From assembly GCA_024256265.1 (NCBI GenBank), contig JACGUK010000002.1, positions 90,018 to 154,017 of the forward strand: 64,000 nt of DNA. Direction: 5' to 3'. Shown here in pieces: positions 1-8,183 of the stretch (position 1 is its first letter; each line of letters starts with the position of its first letter). Source of the stretch: an archaeon (GTDB lineage Archaea; Thermoproteota; Nitrososphaeria; Nitrososphaerales; JACAEJ01). A program made the position numbers and the translations under genes. The notes under the pieces are model-generated. The model was not told where the DNA came from and did no database searches. It saw only the letters and a list, made by a program, of their open reading frames with translations.

Positions 1-69
1 TCAGAAGTTTTTGAAGGAGTTGTAGTGATCTCTGTAACAGGTACAGCTGTAATAATAGAGCCAGAATAG
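1..69 (+). CDS. C-terminal end of an unidentified protein (5' truncated)
   Basis: Reading frame 1 is open from the first base and stops at TAG 67-69, giving 22 residues that end in TAVIIEPE. The alternation of hydrophobic residues looks like a terminal beta-strand. It is too short to assign a family. It is called a gene end only because the frame is open to the edge and the next gene starts well downstream, so it could be chance. Confidence 0.35.
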   Translation, partial: SEVFEGVVVISVTGTAVIIEPE

Positions 70-259
70 ACTTATCATCAGAAATGTTAACTCTCTAGCT
101 AACTCAACTATCAAGTTCATCTTGTTGAATCTGAAGAAACCTGAAATTATAAGAAAATGCATTAATGATGAAGATGGAAATAGTACTCCTCACTATTTAA
201 TCGACAGAATCCTTTAAATTAGTATAAAATATATCTAGTATTTAAAATATATTCAAAAG

Positions 260-829
260 GTGTATATATATGGAAAATTTATTTATTTTGACTTGATTTC
301 CAATCTCGATATTCATGAAAACTACTTGGATGAAATGAAAGGTATGGCTTGTATTCTTCATTCAACATTCTATGGAACGTTTTGCTCAGCAATGAAAGAG
401 AAAGGAGTTTTTGATTGGGAAGGTGCCATTGGAGAGACAAAAAAGTTTCTAAGAAATTATCTTAAAACTTTAGATTCATTAGGCTACGATGATTTAGAGA
501 AAGTGATAAAGAAGCTTGAGGAGACAGGCTTATACCAGAATGTAGAGTTGATTCATAAAGGCAACAAGATCGTCTTCAAAATAGGAAAATGTCTACTTGC
601 TGGAGGGAAAAGAGGTGTTCATACTATGCTTGGCCCAACGAATGCTCCTTGCCCTATAGCCATATTCATTGCTGCATACATAGCAAGACAAAATCCCCAA
701 AAGAAAGTTTACGTATACTCAACTATCTACCATGAAGAAGGCACAACTACTGAAATAGAACTCCTTTGGCCGTCCAACTATAAGCGCAAAGTAGATACTG
801 AAAAATCTCTGATAAGGATTCGAGTGTAG
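260..829 (+). CDS. conserved-looking protein of unknown function
   Basis: I do not recognise this family. The protein is soluble, up to 189 residues, with no membrane span. Its middle holds an amphipathic stretch rich in Lys and Glu, followed by a Gly-rich turn (LLAGGKRGVHTMLG) and a Cys-Pro element (APCPIAIFIAAYIA) before a final beta-rich part. That CP-hydrophobic-helix pattern is faintly like V4R ligand-binding domains, but this is a guess. The start is uncertain: GTG 260, TTG 293 and ATG 335 are all in frame, and a TATATATA box at 262-269 would place a leaderless start near TTG 293. It lies 11 bases before the AbrB-PhoU gene and probably shares its transcript. Confidence 0.7.
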   Translation: MYIYGKFIYFDLISNLDIHENYLDEMKGMACILHSTFYGTFCSAMKEKGVFDWEGAIGETKKFLRNYLKTLDSLGYDDLEKVIKKLEETGLYQNVELIHKGNKIVFKIGKCLLAGGKRGVHTMLGPTNAPCPIAIFIAAYIARQNPQKKVYVYSTIYHEEGTTTEIELLWPSNYKRKVDTEKSLIRIRV

Positions 830-840
830 AGGTGTTAATT

Positions 841-1893
841 ATGGAGTATAGAAGGTTGCAAAAGGTTGGCTATTCAACACTTATCGTCTCTTTACCCAAT
901 GAGTGGTTAAGAGACGCTGGCTTAAGAAAAGGAGATCAAGTTGTAATGATGCCTGAGCCAGATGGTTCTCTAAAGTTAATGCCACGCTCTTTGGCTAAGC
1001 CAGAAATTGTCCCAAGTCCTTTTACCATAAATTCAGACTTATTTGATGAACTTGACCTTTTTGAGAGCTTTATCGTCTGGAATTATGTACTGGGCAGGGA
1101 TACGATAGAGATAACATCTGCAAAAGAAATTCGAAGAGATTATATTCAAAGAGTTAAAGAGTTGGTAGAGAGGTTTATAGGCTTAAACATAATGGAAGAA
1201 ACTTCTAATAAGATAGTATTAAAGTGCTTTATTGAGCCGAAGAACTTTCCTATAGATATACTCATAAGAAGGTTCTTTACCATTGTTTTGAGCATATATA
1301 AAGAAGCAATAGATGGAATAACAGAACTTGAACCTGACTTTTTAGATAGAATAGCCAATCTTAAAGATGAAGCTGAGAAGATATATTGGCTCATTATAAG
1401 GTTAATCTTGTTATCACAAAGCTCTAAAACTATAAGTGAAAAGATAGGAATAAAGGACTCATATGAAATTCTTGATTATAGGCTACTTGTGGAGAATCTT
1501 GAGGCAGTAGCCAGCCAATTTAAGGGTATAGCAGAAGATGTGATAAGGCTTAATAATGAAAAGGAAAGGATAGGAAAGCAAGTATTAGAAGCCATTTATA
1601 ACGCTGATAAGCTGGCTTACAGCATATTCAGTAAAGCTTTAGACTGCTTTTACACAGGGGATATGAAGCTTGCCAACGATGCGTTAAAGATCATGAAAGA
1701 TGTAGAGGTTCAAGAAGAGCTTACAGAGGAGTTGCTAATGTCTTTGAATGTAAAATCTTTAGCATATATCAAGAGGATCTTATGGGCTATAAGGCGCATG
1801 GCTGAGTACAGTGCAGACATAGCCAAAATATCTATGAGAAGAGCTCTAGTGAAGCTTGACAGTTATATGAATATTAAGCAAGTCATAAGCTAA
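841..1893 (+). CDS. AbrB-PhoU phosphate-uptake regulator
   Basis: The first ~50 residues form an AbrB/SpoVT swapped-hairpin DNA-binding domain (residues such as GYSTLIVSLPNEW and GLRKGDQV). Residues from about 110 to the end form the helical PhoU-type domain. This fusion is a common archaeal regulator expected to couple DNA binding to phosphate status; the target is not visible. The start at ATG 841 is preferred over GTG 832 because GAGGTG at 829-834 makes a ribosome binding site for it. It is far (34 kb) from the pst genes at 36-39 kb, so a role in their control is only inference. Confidence 0.85.
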   Translation: MEYRRLQKVGYSTLIVSLPNEWLRDAGLRKGDQVVMMPEPDGSLKLMPRSLAKPEIVPSPFTINSDLFDELDLFESFIVWNYVLGRDTIEITSAKEIRRDYIQRVKELVERFIGLNIMEETSNKIVLKCFIEPKNFPIDILIRRFFTIVLSIYKEAIDGITELEPDFLDRIANLKDEAEKIYWLIIRLILLSQSSKTISEKIGIKDSYEILDYRLLVENLEAVASQFKGIAEDVIRLNNEKERIGKQVLEAIYNADKLAYSIFSKALDCFYTGDMKLANDALKIMKDVEVQEELTEELLMSLNVKSLAYIKRILWAIRRMAEYSADIAKISMRRALVKLDSYMNIKQVIS

Positions 1894-1905
1894 AGCTAAA
1901 ATCTA

Positions 1906-2739
1906 TTAATTCTTTGTCCATAAATCTAATGGTGTGAAAGTCTCTGAAAGCTTAATCTTCATTCCATCTATGGCTGCTATAGTATCAACTCCTGTAATCT
2001 TTGCCATCCTCTCAGCCTCCTTTTCAGGAGGTGCTCTTATCATCCTAGAACCAAAATGTGTGATTAAAACCCTTCTTGGCGATATAAGCTCAACCATCTT
2101 TATTGCATCATCGATGCATAAATGACCAGGAAACTTTTGGTTGCCAGGTCTCAAAACACTTAGGATCAAGAGATCGGGATACTCTGCGCCCTTTATGATC
2201 TCCTCGCTGAACTCTGTATCTGGAAAATATGATATTGAGTGCTTGCCATCATCCAATCTAAAGCCTATGGCGTAAGGGTCGCTGTGAAGGGACTTTAAAG
2301 CTGTTATCTTGATATCATCATAAACTATATTGTCGCCAGGGATCATTGATGCTACTGATTCAGGTAGGCGTTTATGATAAATGGAAATAGCAGGATGCCC
2401 CATACCATCCACATGCTCCAAGACACTCTTCGCTCCGACTAATAACCCTCTCTTCACATTCGCTCCCTTTGTGGCTGCTTCTATGTAAATTTCAGCATCA
2501 CAGTAATGGTCTGGATGCCTATGTGAGATCAATATCCCTTTTACTGAGAAGGGATTGAGACCAAGTTGATTGAAGTAAGATATGGAGCCAGGACCAGGAT
2601 CGATTATGAATATTCCATCATCAATGATAAAGGCTAATCCCCCAGTCTTCCTCTCTTGCTTTATGGTAACTATCCTGCTTCCGCCGCTACCTAATACGAT
2701 TATCTCCTTTATCATTACAAAAGTATTATTCGAATCCAT
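1906..2739 (-). CDS. metallo-beta-lactamase-fold hydrolase
   Basis: This is a 277-residue MBL-fold protein. The zinc site is visible as SHRHPDHYCDAEI, an HxHxDH motif at about residues 93-98, with downstream His/Asp residues including SLHSD, FPDTEF and ITHFGS near the C-terminus. The family includes RNase Z-like and other phosphodiesterase-like hydrolases, but the substrate cannot be told from the sequence. AAAGG lies about 8 bases before ATG 2739; a second ATG at 2715 is possible. It converges on the AbrB-PhoU gene with 12 bases between the stop codons and is divergent from the tRNA-Cys gene. Confidence 0.85.
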   Translation of the reverse strand: MDSNNTFVMIKEIIVLGSGGSRIVTIKQERKTGGLAFIIDDGIFIIDPGPGSISYFNQLGLNPFSVKGILISHRHPDHYCDAEIYIEAATKGANVKRGLLVGAKSVLEHVDGMGHPAISIYHKRLPESVASMIPGDNIVYDDIKITALKSLHSDPYAIGFRLDDGKHSISYFPDTEFSEEIIKGAEYPDLLILSVLRPGNQKFPGHLCIDDAIKMVELISPRRVLITHFGSRMIRAPPEKEAERMAKITGVDTIAAIDGMKIKLSETFTPLDLWTKN

Positions 2740-2799
2740 TATTAGCCTTTTAGAAAATAGAAACTGTTATTTTTAGGGTGTGTAGAATAATATTTAGAT

Positions 2800-2890
2800 G
2801 CCGAGGTGACGGAATCTGGTTACGTATCCGCCTGCAGAGCGGAGTATAGGGGTTCAAAAGGCTAATGACCTGAAACTCCCCTCCTCGGCT
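2800..2890 (+). tRNA. tRNA-Cys(GCA) with an 18-nt intron in the T-loop
   Basis: The acceptor arm GCCGAGG (2800-2806) pairs with CCTCGGC (2883-2889), with discriminator T2890 and no encoded CCA. The anticodon arm is TCCGC-CTGCAGA-GCGGA, giving anticodon GCA. The T stem AGGGG/CCCCT encloses 25 nt instead of 7. These fold as a bulge-helix-bulge: TTCA pairs with TGAA between the 3-nt bulges AAA and ACT, with a GG/CC inner helix. Cutting between bulge positions 2 and 3 removes 2859-2876 and leaves the canonical loop TTCAAAT. The mature tRNA is 73 nt. The gene sits 400 bp before cysS. Confidence 0.95.
2859..2876 (+). other. tRNA-Cys intron at canonical position 59/60
   Basis: This 18-nt intervening sequence is defined by the bulge-helix-bulge described for the tRNA gene. 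It is one of the shorter archaeal tRNA introns. T-loop insertions are non-canonical positions, known mainly from Thermoproteales and a few other archaea, and usually need the heterotetrameric splicing endonuclease. The exact cut points follow the bulge rule and are inferred. Confidence 0.85.
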
Positions 2891-2938
2891 CTCTTTAGCA
2901 AAAGGGTTAAAAGAGAATATTATTGATAATATAATGAA

Positions 2939-3235
2939 ATGGTTGAGAAGATACCCTCATGGATAGAGAGAATACTCATACCCTCTTTAAATGAGATAAG
3001 AGGGGAGCTTAAAGCAGTAAATTCTAGGATAGATTCTTTAGATTCAAAGATAGACTCTTTAGAGAAGGTCGTGAGTGCAAGATTTGTGGCTATAGAAGAG
3101 AGGTTATTGTCATTAAGGAATGAGATGGATGCAAAGTTCAAGGCTTTAGAAGAAAGATTTAATGTGGTCTATGATATTGCTGTGCTTAAAGCAGAAGTTA
3201 AGGAATTAAGAGAAAAGATATCCGTAAAATCTTAG
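2939..3235 (+). CDS. small coiled-coil protein
   Basis: This 98-residue protein is almost entirely helical heptads (RIDSLDSKIDSLEKVV, RLLSLRNEMDAKFKALEERF), a clear coiled coil. Such short coiled-coil proteins are common in archaea, sometimes as antitoxins or partners of nucleases, but no toxin gene is adjacent here. It stands alone between tRNA-Cys and cysS on the same strand. ATG 2939 is chosen because the other nearby ATG (2934) opens a frame that closes after ten codons. The function is unknown. Confidence 0.75.
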   Translation: MVEKIPSWIERILIPSLNEIRGELKAVNSRIDSLDSKIDSLEKVVSARFVAIEERLLSLRNEMDAKFKALEERFNVVYDIAVLKAEVKELREKISVKS

Positions 3236-3297
3236 CAAAGCTCATTTACAGAAACTTCAAATTTACGATGGATTTATCCATTGATGATTTGTGATAA

Positions 3298-4707
3298 ATG
3301 ATGGCTATAAGGGTCTACAATACATATACAAGAAAGAAGGAAGATTTTAAGCCTATTAATGAGAGAAAGGTGAAGATGTTTGTATGTGGACCGACTGTTT
3401 ACGATCTATCACATTTGGGGCATGCAAGGACATACATTGCATATGATGTAATAGCAAGATGGCTTCGCTACAGAGGATACGATCTATTCTACTTGATGAA
3501 CATAACTGACATAGATGATAAAATCATAAAGAGAGCAAAGGAGAGAGGGGAAGACCCTTTAAAGTTAGCTAGAAAGTTTGAAGAATCTTTCTCTCAAGAT
3601 ATAGCCTCTTTGGGAATAGATACCATCAATCTTTATGCTCGTGCATCAGAGCATGTACCAGAAATCATAGATCAGATCGAAAGGCTGATGGAGAAGGGCT
3701 TTGCATACATCACTCATACAGGAGTTTATTTTGATGTTTCTAAATTTGATGATTATGGAAAGCTCTCTCACCAAGACCCTGAAGAGTTGAAGAGGCATAG
3801 AATAGAGCCTGATCCAAGTAAAAGAAATTCACAAGATTTTTCCCTTTGGAAGAAGAGGAAAGATAGGGAGCCATATTGGAATTCTCCTTGGGGAGAAGGT
3901 AGACCAGGATGGCATATAGAAGATACTGCTATAGCTGAGAAGTATCTTGGTCAGCAGTATGATATTCATGGCGGTGGTGTTGATCTTATATTCCCTCATC
4001 ATGAAGCAGAGATAGCCCAGATGGAATCTGTCTCAGGAAAAAAACCTATGGTTAGATATTGGCTTCATACAGGCTTTTTAAAGGTGAAGGGGAAGAAGAT
4101 GGCAAAATCCTTGGGAAACTTCATAACTATTCAGAATGCATTAAAAGACTATGATGCAGAAACCTTAAGGTTATTCTTCTCATCAACTCATTATCGAAGT
4201 CCTATTGATTTCGATGAAAAAGGACTAGATCAGGCTAAAAGAACTCTAGAATCACTCTACAAAACTCTTGGCAATATTAGAATGGCAAAAAAGAGCTTAA
4301 GATTCACAGAAGATGAGATGGCTTTAGAGAGAAAGATTGATGAGAATAAAAGAAAATTTGGAGAGGCTATAGATGATGACTTTAACACACCCTTGGCATT
4401 ATCCTATCTATGTGACTTGGCTAAAGAAATGAACAAATTTTTGGATGAGCAAAAGAGCATCAATAAAAAATTGGCAGATAAACTCATATTTACCTTTAAG
4501 GAATTGGGTGGGATATTTGGCATACTTCAAAGGGAAGAAATGGAAGAAAAAATACCAGAGAAGTTAAGACTGCTGATAGAGGAAAGAGAGAGGGCAAGAG
4601 AAAGAAAGGATTGGAAGACTGCTGATGAGATAAGAAAAAGATTAGAAGGATTTGGCATAATTCTAGAAGATACCCCACAAGGCGTGAAATGGAAAAAGAA
4701 GATATAA
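3298..4707 (+). CDS. cysS: cysteinyl-tRNA synthetase
   Basis: CysRS charges tRNA-Cys with cysteine in the cytoplasm. The 469 residues have normal length. The class I signatures are HLGH at 39-42 and KMAKS at 267-271, and the zinc-site Cys30 lies in FVCGPTVYD. The later zinc-site residues include the HH pair in FPHHEAEIA. The position that is Cys in E. coli (GWHIEC) is Asp here (GWHIEDTA), a substitution I believe is frequent outside proteobacteria. The C-terminal helical domain is present. Two ATG codons (3298, 3301) could start it. It lies 400 bp downstream of the tRNA-Cys gene. Confidence 0.97.
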   Translation: MMAIRVYNTYTRKKEDFKPINERKVKMFVCGPTVYDLSHLGHARTYIAYDVIARWLRYRGYDLFYLMNITDIDDKIIKRAKERGEDPLKLARKFEESFSQDIASLGIDTINLYARASEHVPEIIDQIERLMEKGFAYITHTGVYFDVSKFDDYGKLSHQDPEELKRHRIEPDPSKRNSQDFSLWKKRKDREPYWNSPWGEGRPGWHIEDTAIAEKYLGQQYDIHGGGVDLIFPHHEAEIAQMESVSGKKPMVRYWLHTGFLKVKGKKMAKSLGNFITIQNALKDYDAETLRLFFSSTHYRSPIDFDEKGLDQAKRTLESLYKTLGNIRMAKKSLRFTEDEMALERKIDENKRKFGEAIDDDFNTPLALSYLCDLAKEMNKFLDEQKSINKKLADKLIFTFKELGGIFGILQREEMEEKIPEKLRLLIEERERARERKDWKTADEIRKRLEGFGIILEDTPQGVKWKKKI

Positions 4708-4729
4708 TTGCAAGAAATCTTTACTGGTT

Positions 4730-5599
4730 TTAGCTTTTTCTTAGACCTCTCTCAGCCAAGATTATACCTATAAATGAAAAGATGACTGCAAACCCTATGA
4801 GAACTTCAAAATTTAGAGCTATTTTTGAAAGATCTAAACCAGTGGAATGGCTATGCAGTATAAAAGCTCTGAAAAGGTCTGAAGAGTATGAGATAGGGTT
4901 AAAACTTGCTATCGATTGTAGCCAATCTGGCATCTGGCTTATAGGGAATAGAGCACTGCTGGCGAACATAAGAGGCAAATTGAGTAGATTTACAACTGCC
5001 ATATGACCCTCCCAACTCTTTACTCTTATCGTCAAGGCTATGAAAAGGGATGAGAGTCCTAAGCTTAATAGAAAGAGCCCTATGAAGACTCCTATTAGGT
5101 CTAATATATTAAAGGCATCTCCAACCTTTAATCCAAAGGCAAATGCTATAGCGAATACTAGAGCAGATTGGAAAATGCCTCTAATGACGCTTGAAGTAAC
5201 CTTGGCCATGACTATGGAGCTACGGGCTATAGGGGCTACTAATAGCTTGTTTAGGAAGCCAAACCTTCTATCCCATACTATGGACATGCCACTGAACATT
5301 GAGGTGAAAAGTATTATGACAGAAAGCATCCCAGCAGCCATATATGTGAAATAGTCTACAGTTCCCCCGAAAATACTACCTATCATCTTGTTGAATATTT
5401 CAGCTATCTGAGTAGTGATGTTTGGGGGTAGTTGCTGTAATAATTGTGGTGGTATCGAGACCAAGCCTGTAATGTTGAAAGCTTTGCCAAATAAACCTAA
5501 CCATATCACTGGCTGAATTATCATCATGAAGACTAATATAGGCTCTCTTATCCACTTCTTGACTTCACGAATGGTGAGAACCCATGCCTCAGATATCAT
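4730..5599 (-). CDS. ABC-2 type transporter permease
   Basis: This 289-residue integral membrane protein has about six spans. The N-terminal cytoplasmic start (WVLTIREVKKWIREP) is typical of ABC-2 drug or polysaccharide exporters, and the region RRFGFLNKLLVAPIARSSI is the conserved coupling loop between spans 2 and 3. The extracytoplasmic loop after span 1 is long (about residues 40-80). Its start codon overlaps the ATPase stop by 4 bases, so the two are translated together and form one exporter in the plasma membrane. The substrate is unknown; DrrB-like drug efflux is the nearest guess. Confidence 0.93.
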   Translation of the reverse strand: MISEAWVLTIREVKKWIREPILVFMMIIQPVIWLGLFGKAFNITGLVSIPPQLLQQLPPNITTQIAEIFNKMIGSIFGGTVDYFTYMAAGMLSVIILFTSMFSGMSIVWDRRFGFLNKLLVAPIARSSIVMAKVTSSVIRGIFQSALVFAIAFAFGLKVGDAFNILDLIGVFIGLFLLSLGLSSLFIALTIRVKSWEGHMAVVNLLNLPLMFASSALFPISQMPDWLQSIASFNPISYSSDLFRAFILHSHSTGLDLSKIALNFEVLIGFAVIFSFIGIILAERGLRKS

Positions 5600-6591
5600 G
5601 TCCTTACCCTTCTTATGTTCCTCATCATCCTCATTACTTCCTCACGACTACCTTCAGTCTCCCTTAGTGATCTGCCAGTGTAATCCAAGTAGACCTGATC
5701 TAGTGTAGGCTTTATCAGAGAGACTTTGCTTACTTTCAAATCCATCTTTATAATATTCTCAATTATATTTGGTAGCGCCTCTTCTCCTTTAGCAACTTTT
5801 ATCCTATATATCTCACTCTTTTTCTTAACATCTATCACATAAGGCATTTTGGCAATAGCCTCAGTCACATCCTTTAAATCATTTGATAAAGCCAATTCTA
5901 TAACATCTCCTCCTAAGCTATCCTTAAGCTTCTTCGGATCATCTAGAGCCTTTATCTTCCCGTAATCTATTATGGCTATTCTATCACACAAGGCATCAGC
6001 CTCCTCCATATAATGGGTTGTCATGAAGATGGTCATCCCTTGCTCTTCTCTCAGCTTCTTAATATAATCCCAAATTACTGCTCTAGTCTGCACATCAAGC
6101 CCTAGAGTAGGCTCGTCAAGGAAGAGAATCTTTGGGTAATGAATCAATCCTTCAGCCAATTCCAGTCTTTTCCTCATCCCTCCTGAATAGGTCTCAGCTT
6201 TCCTATTTGCTGCATCTTTAAGCTCAACCAAGCTTAACACTTCTTCTATCCTCTTCTTTGCAACTTCTTTTGGAACATGATAGAGCCTTGCTTGTAGCCA
6301 CATATTCTCCATACCAGTCAAATCTTCATCTACAGTCAAATCTTGAGGGACTAGCCCGATCAAACTCCTCACTTTGTTTGCATCCTTTACTATGTCCATT
6401 CCAGCAACCTTTGCAGTGCCTTCAGTAGGGCTCATAAGGGTCGTGAGCATGTTTATGGTTGTAGTCTTTCCTGCACCATTCGGTCCGAGAAAGCCAAATA
6501 TCTCCCCTTCCTCTACAGTAAAGGATATGTGATCCACTGCGATTAACTTACCAAATACCTTCGTTAAATCTTTGGTCTCAATTATAGCCAT
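5596..6591 (-). CDS. ABC transporter ATP-binding protein (DrrA-like)
   Basis: This 331-residue ATPase drives the permease downstream. Visible motifs are Walker A GPNGAGKTT (about 35-43), the signature YSGGMRKRLE, Walker B ILFLDEPTLGLD and the H-loop TTHYMEEAD. The roughly 100 residues after the nucleotide-binding domain match the DrrA-type C-terminal extension. It lies 3 bases downstream of a PadR regulator gene, so the order padR-ATPase-permease forms a three-gene operon read right to left. Confidence 0.95.
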   Translation of the reverse strand: MAIIETKDLTKVFGKLIAVDHISFTVEEGEIFGFLGPNGAGKTTTINMLTTLMSPTEGTAKVAGMDIVKDANKVRSLIGLVPQDLTVDEDLTGMENMWLQARLYHVPKEVAKKRIEEVLSLVELKDAANRKAETYSGGMRKRLELAEGLIHYPKILFLDEPTLGLDVQTRAVIWDYIKKLREEQGMTIFMTTHYMEEADALCDRIAIIDYGKIKALDDPKKLKDSLGGDVIELALSNDLKDVTEAIAKMPYVIDVKKKSEIYRIKVAKGEEALPNIIENIIKMDLKVSKVSLIKPTLDQVYLDYTGRSLRETEGSREEVMRMMRNIRRVRT

Positions 6592-6594
6592 AAT

Positions 6595-7038
6595 TCAATC
6601 ACCTTCAAGGAGAATTTTTCCTATCTTCTCCCTAGCTTCCTTTATTATGCCCTCTATCTTCTCAGTTTCTTCAGGGGTAAGATCCCAATAGTTCATTATT
6701 ATTAATCTTGCAAGCCTTTTTATCTCCTTATTTAAACCCATCCTCTCATGCCCAAAACTCTCATGCCTCTTTATGATATCCTCTATAGCATCTTTTCTCT
6801 TTATGATGAAATCTCTTCCCTTATCAGTGATAGAGTATACTTTCTTTCCAGACTCCTCCTTTACACTGACGTATCCCAAATCCTCGAGCATTTGGAGAGT
6901 AGGATAAACCAAGCCAGCGCTAGGAGTATAAAACCCTGAAAATTTCTCACATATAGCCATCATTATCTCATAGCCATGCATAGGTCTATCCTTAAGAGTT
7001 TGGAGCACTAAGTACTTGAAGGCTCCTTTCTTCATCAA
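6595..7038 (-). CDS. PadR-family transcriptional regulator
   Basis: The 147-residue protein has the PadR winged helix at the N-terminus (FKYLVLQTLKDRPMHGYEI, then SAGLVYPTLQMLEDLGYV) and a helical dimerisation tail. PadR proteins often repress the exporter genes beside them and respond to the exported compound. Here it is the first gene of the exporter operon, so autoregulation is likely. An AT-rich dyad 40 bp upstream is a possible operator. Confidence 0.92.
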   Translation of the reverse strand: MMKKGAFKYLVLQTLKDRPMHGYEIMMAICEKFSGFYTPSAGLVYPTLQMLEDLGYVSVKEESGKKVYSITDKGRDFIIKRKDAIEDIIKRHESFGHERMGLNKEIKRLARLIIMNYWDLTPEETEKIEGIIKEAREKIGKILLEGD

Positions 7039-7353
7039 TCATCTTGCTCTAGGGAAGAAGTGGAACATATTAATAAGATATATCGAAATATATTTAAATA
7101 TTATTTGATGCTTTTTATTAGAAAATTTTAAGGGTTCTGAGGATATAAGATGATAAGATAAATTTGATATGCTTACAATGCTAAATAAAAAGAGCTTAAC
7201 AAGATTTACAGAGGATGAGAGATTTGGTCAAGATAGCAATATCTAAATAAAGGTTCATTCATAATAACTATTGTTATAAAAAGTTGAGAGAAATTAAAAA
7301 TAATTTGATAAAAAAGTAAATAAGAAATATGAGCATAGGCGATGTGTTGAGAT
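7039..7353. other. divergent intergenic region between padR and porG
   Basis: These 315 bases are AT-rich and hold no convincing gene. They contain the padR promoter on the minus strand. On the plus strand a GTTATAAAAA box at 7273-7282 could start the por transcript near 7305, leaving a leader of about 50 bases. I see no stable hairpin or riboswitch. Confidence 0.5.
7078..7100 (-). promoter_or_regulatory. candidate padR operon promoter with overlapping dyad
   Basis: On the minus strand a TTTAAATATA box lies about 55-60 bp before the padR start codon. It is followed by ATATATTTCGATATAT (7078-7093), two ATATAT half-sites around a 4-base centre. The overlap with the TATA region would suit an autorepressor. 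The inference rests on position and symmetry only, and the region is AT-rich. Confidence 0.35.
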
Positions 7354-7893
7354 ATGATTGAAATTAGATGGCATGGGCGTGGAGGACAAGGCGCAGTTAC
7401 TGCTACAGAATTATTGGCTAAGGCTGCTGTCAAGCAAGGATTAAAGGCTCAAGCCTTTGCTATGTTTGGACCTGAGAGGCGTGGCTCTCCAGTGGTAGCT
7501 TTTACTAGGATAGATAAAGAGCCTATAGAAGTTAGATCTCATATTTACGAGCCAGATATAGTTGTTACATTAGACCCAACCATCATAAATATTGTAGATG
7601 TCTCAGCTGGCTTAAAGCCTAAGGGTACTCTAGTTATCAATTCCAAATTCTCTCCAAAAGAGCTAAAGAAATCCTTTTCTAATTTTAGAATATCTGCCGT
7701 TGATGCCACATCGATAGCCCTACAAAGATTAGGTGTACCTATAACCAACACTGTTATGCTAGGCGCTCTTGTGAAGGCAACAAAGATCGTAGAACTTAGC
7801 AATGTAGAGAAGGTTGTGCTTGAGAGGTTCAATCAAATCAACGTTGAGGCTGTAAGAGAAGCTTTTGATAAGACTATCACATTGGAGGTATGA
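7354..7893 (+). CDS. porG: 2-oxoacid:ferredoxin oxidoreductase, gamma subunit
   Basis: The gamma subunit is part of the complex that decarboxylates pyruvate (or a related 2-oxoacid) to acyl-CoA and reduces ferredoxin. The start EIRWHGRGGQGAVTA is the family hallmark, as is AFAMFGPERRGSP. The length of 179 residues is usual. It is the first gene of a tight gamma-delta-alpha-beta operon, and its stop overlaps the delta start by 4 bases. Substrate choice (pyruvate, 2-ketoisovalerate) cannot be fixed by eye; pyruvate is most likely from the gene order. Confidence 0.95.
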   Translation: MIEIRWHGRGGQGAVTATELLAKAAVKQGLKAQAFAMFGPERRGSPVVAFTRIDKEPIEVRSHIYEPDIVVTLDPTIINIVDVSAGLKPKGTLVINSKFSPKELKKSFSNFRISAVDATSIALQRLGVPITNTVMLGALVKATKIVELSNVEKVVLERFNQINVEAVREAFDKTITLEV

Positions 7894-8180
7894 AGATGAA
7901 AAAGCTACCCAATTGGAATGAAATGGAGAAAGGCTTCATAACTAGGACTTTATCTGAATCTATTAACAAGACAGGTACTTGGCGCACTTTTAAGCCTGTT
8001 ATAGACTACTCAAGATGTACAAAGTGTGGTTGGTGTATAGTTTACTGTCCTGAGCCATGCATATATTCTGAAGCTACAAAAGACGGTAAAGTAGTCATAG
8101 ACTATGATTTCTGCAAGGGTTGTGGCATATGCGCTGAGGAATGCCCTATTAGGTGCATAGATATGGTTATGGAGGAATGA
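7890..8180 (+). CDS. porD: 2-oxoacid:ferredoxin oxidoreductase, delta (ferredoxin-like) subunit
   Basis: The 96-residue protein carries two complete [4Fe-4S] motifs: CTKCGWCIVYCPEPC and CKGCGICAEECPIRC. It moves electrons from the alpha/beta core to external ferredoxin. The N-terminus (LPNWNEMEKG) is typical of PorD. It overlaps porG by 4 bases and ends 3 bases before porA. Confidence 0.96.
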   Translation: MKMKKLPNWNEMEKGFITRTLSESINKTGTWRTFKPVIDYSRCTKCGWCIVYCPEPCIYSEATKDGKVVIDYDFCKGCGICAEECPIRCIDMVMEE

Positions 8181-8183
8181 AAG

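Noticed and set aside
130..180. Possible C/D box sRNA: CTGA followed by ATGATGA at 167-173
   Set aside because: There is no upstream C box and no downstream D box, so the pattern is incomplete.
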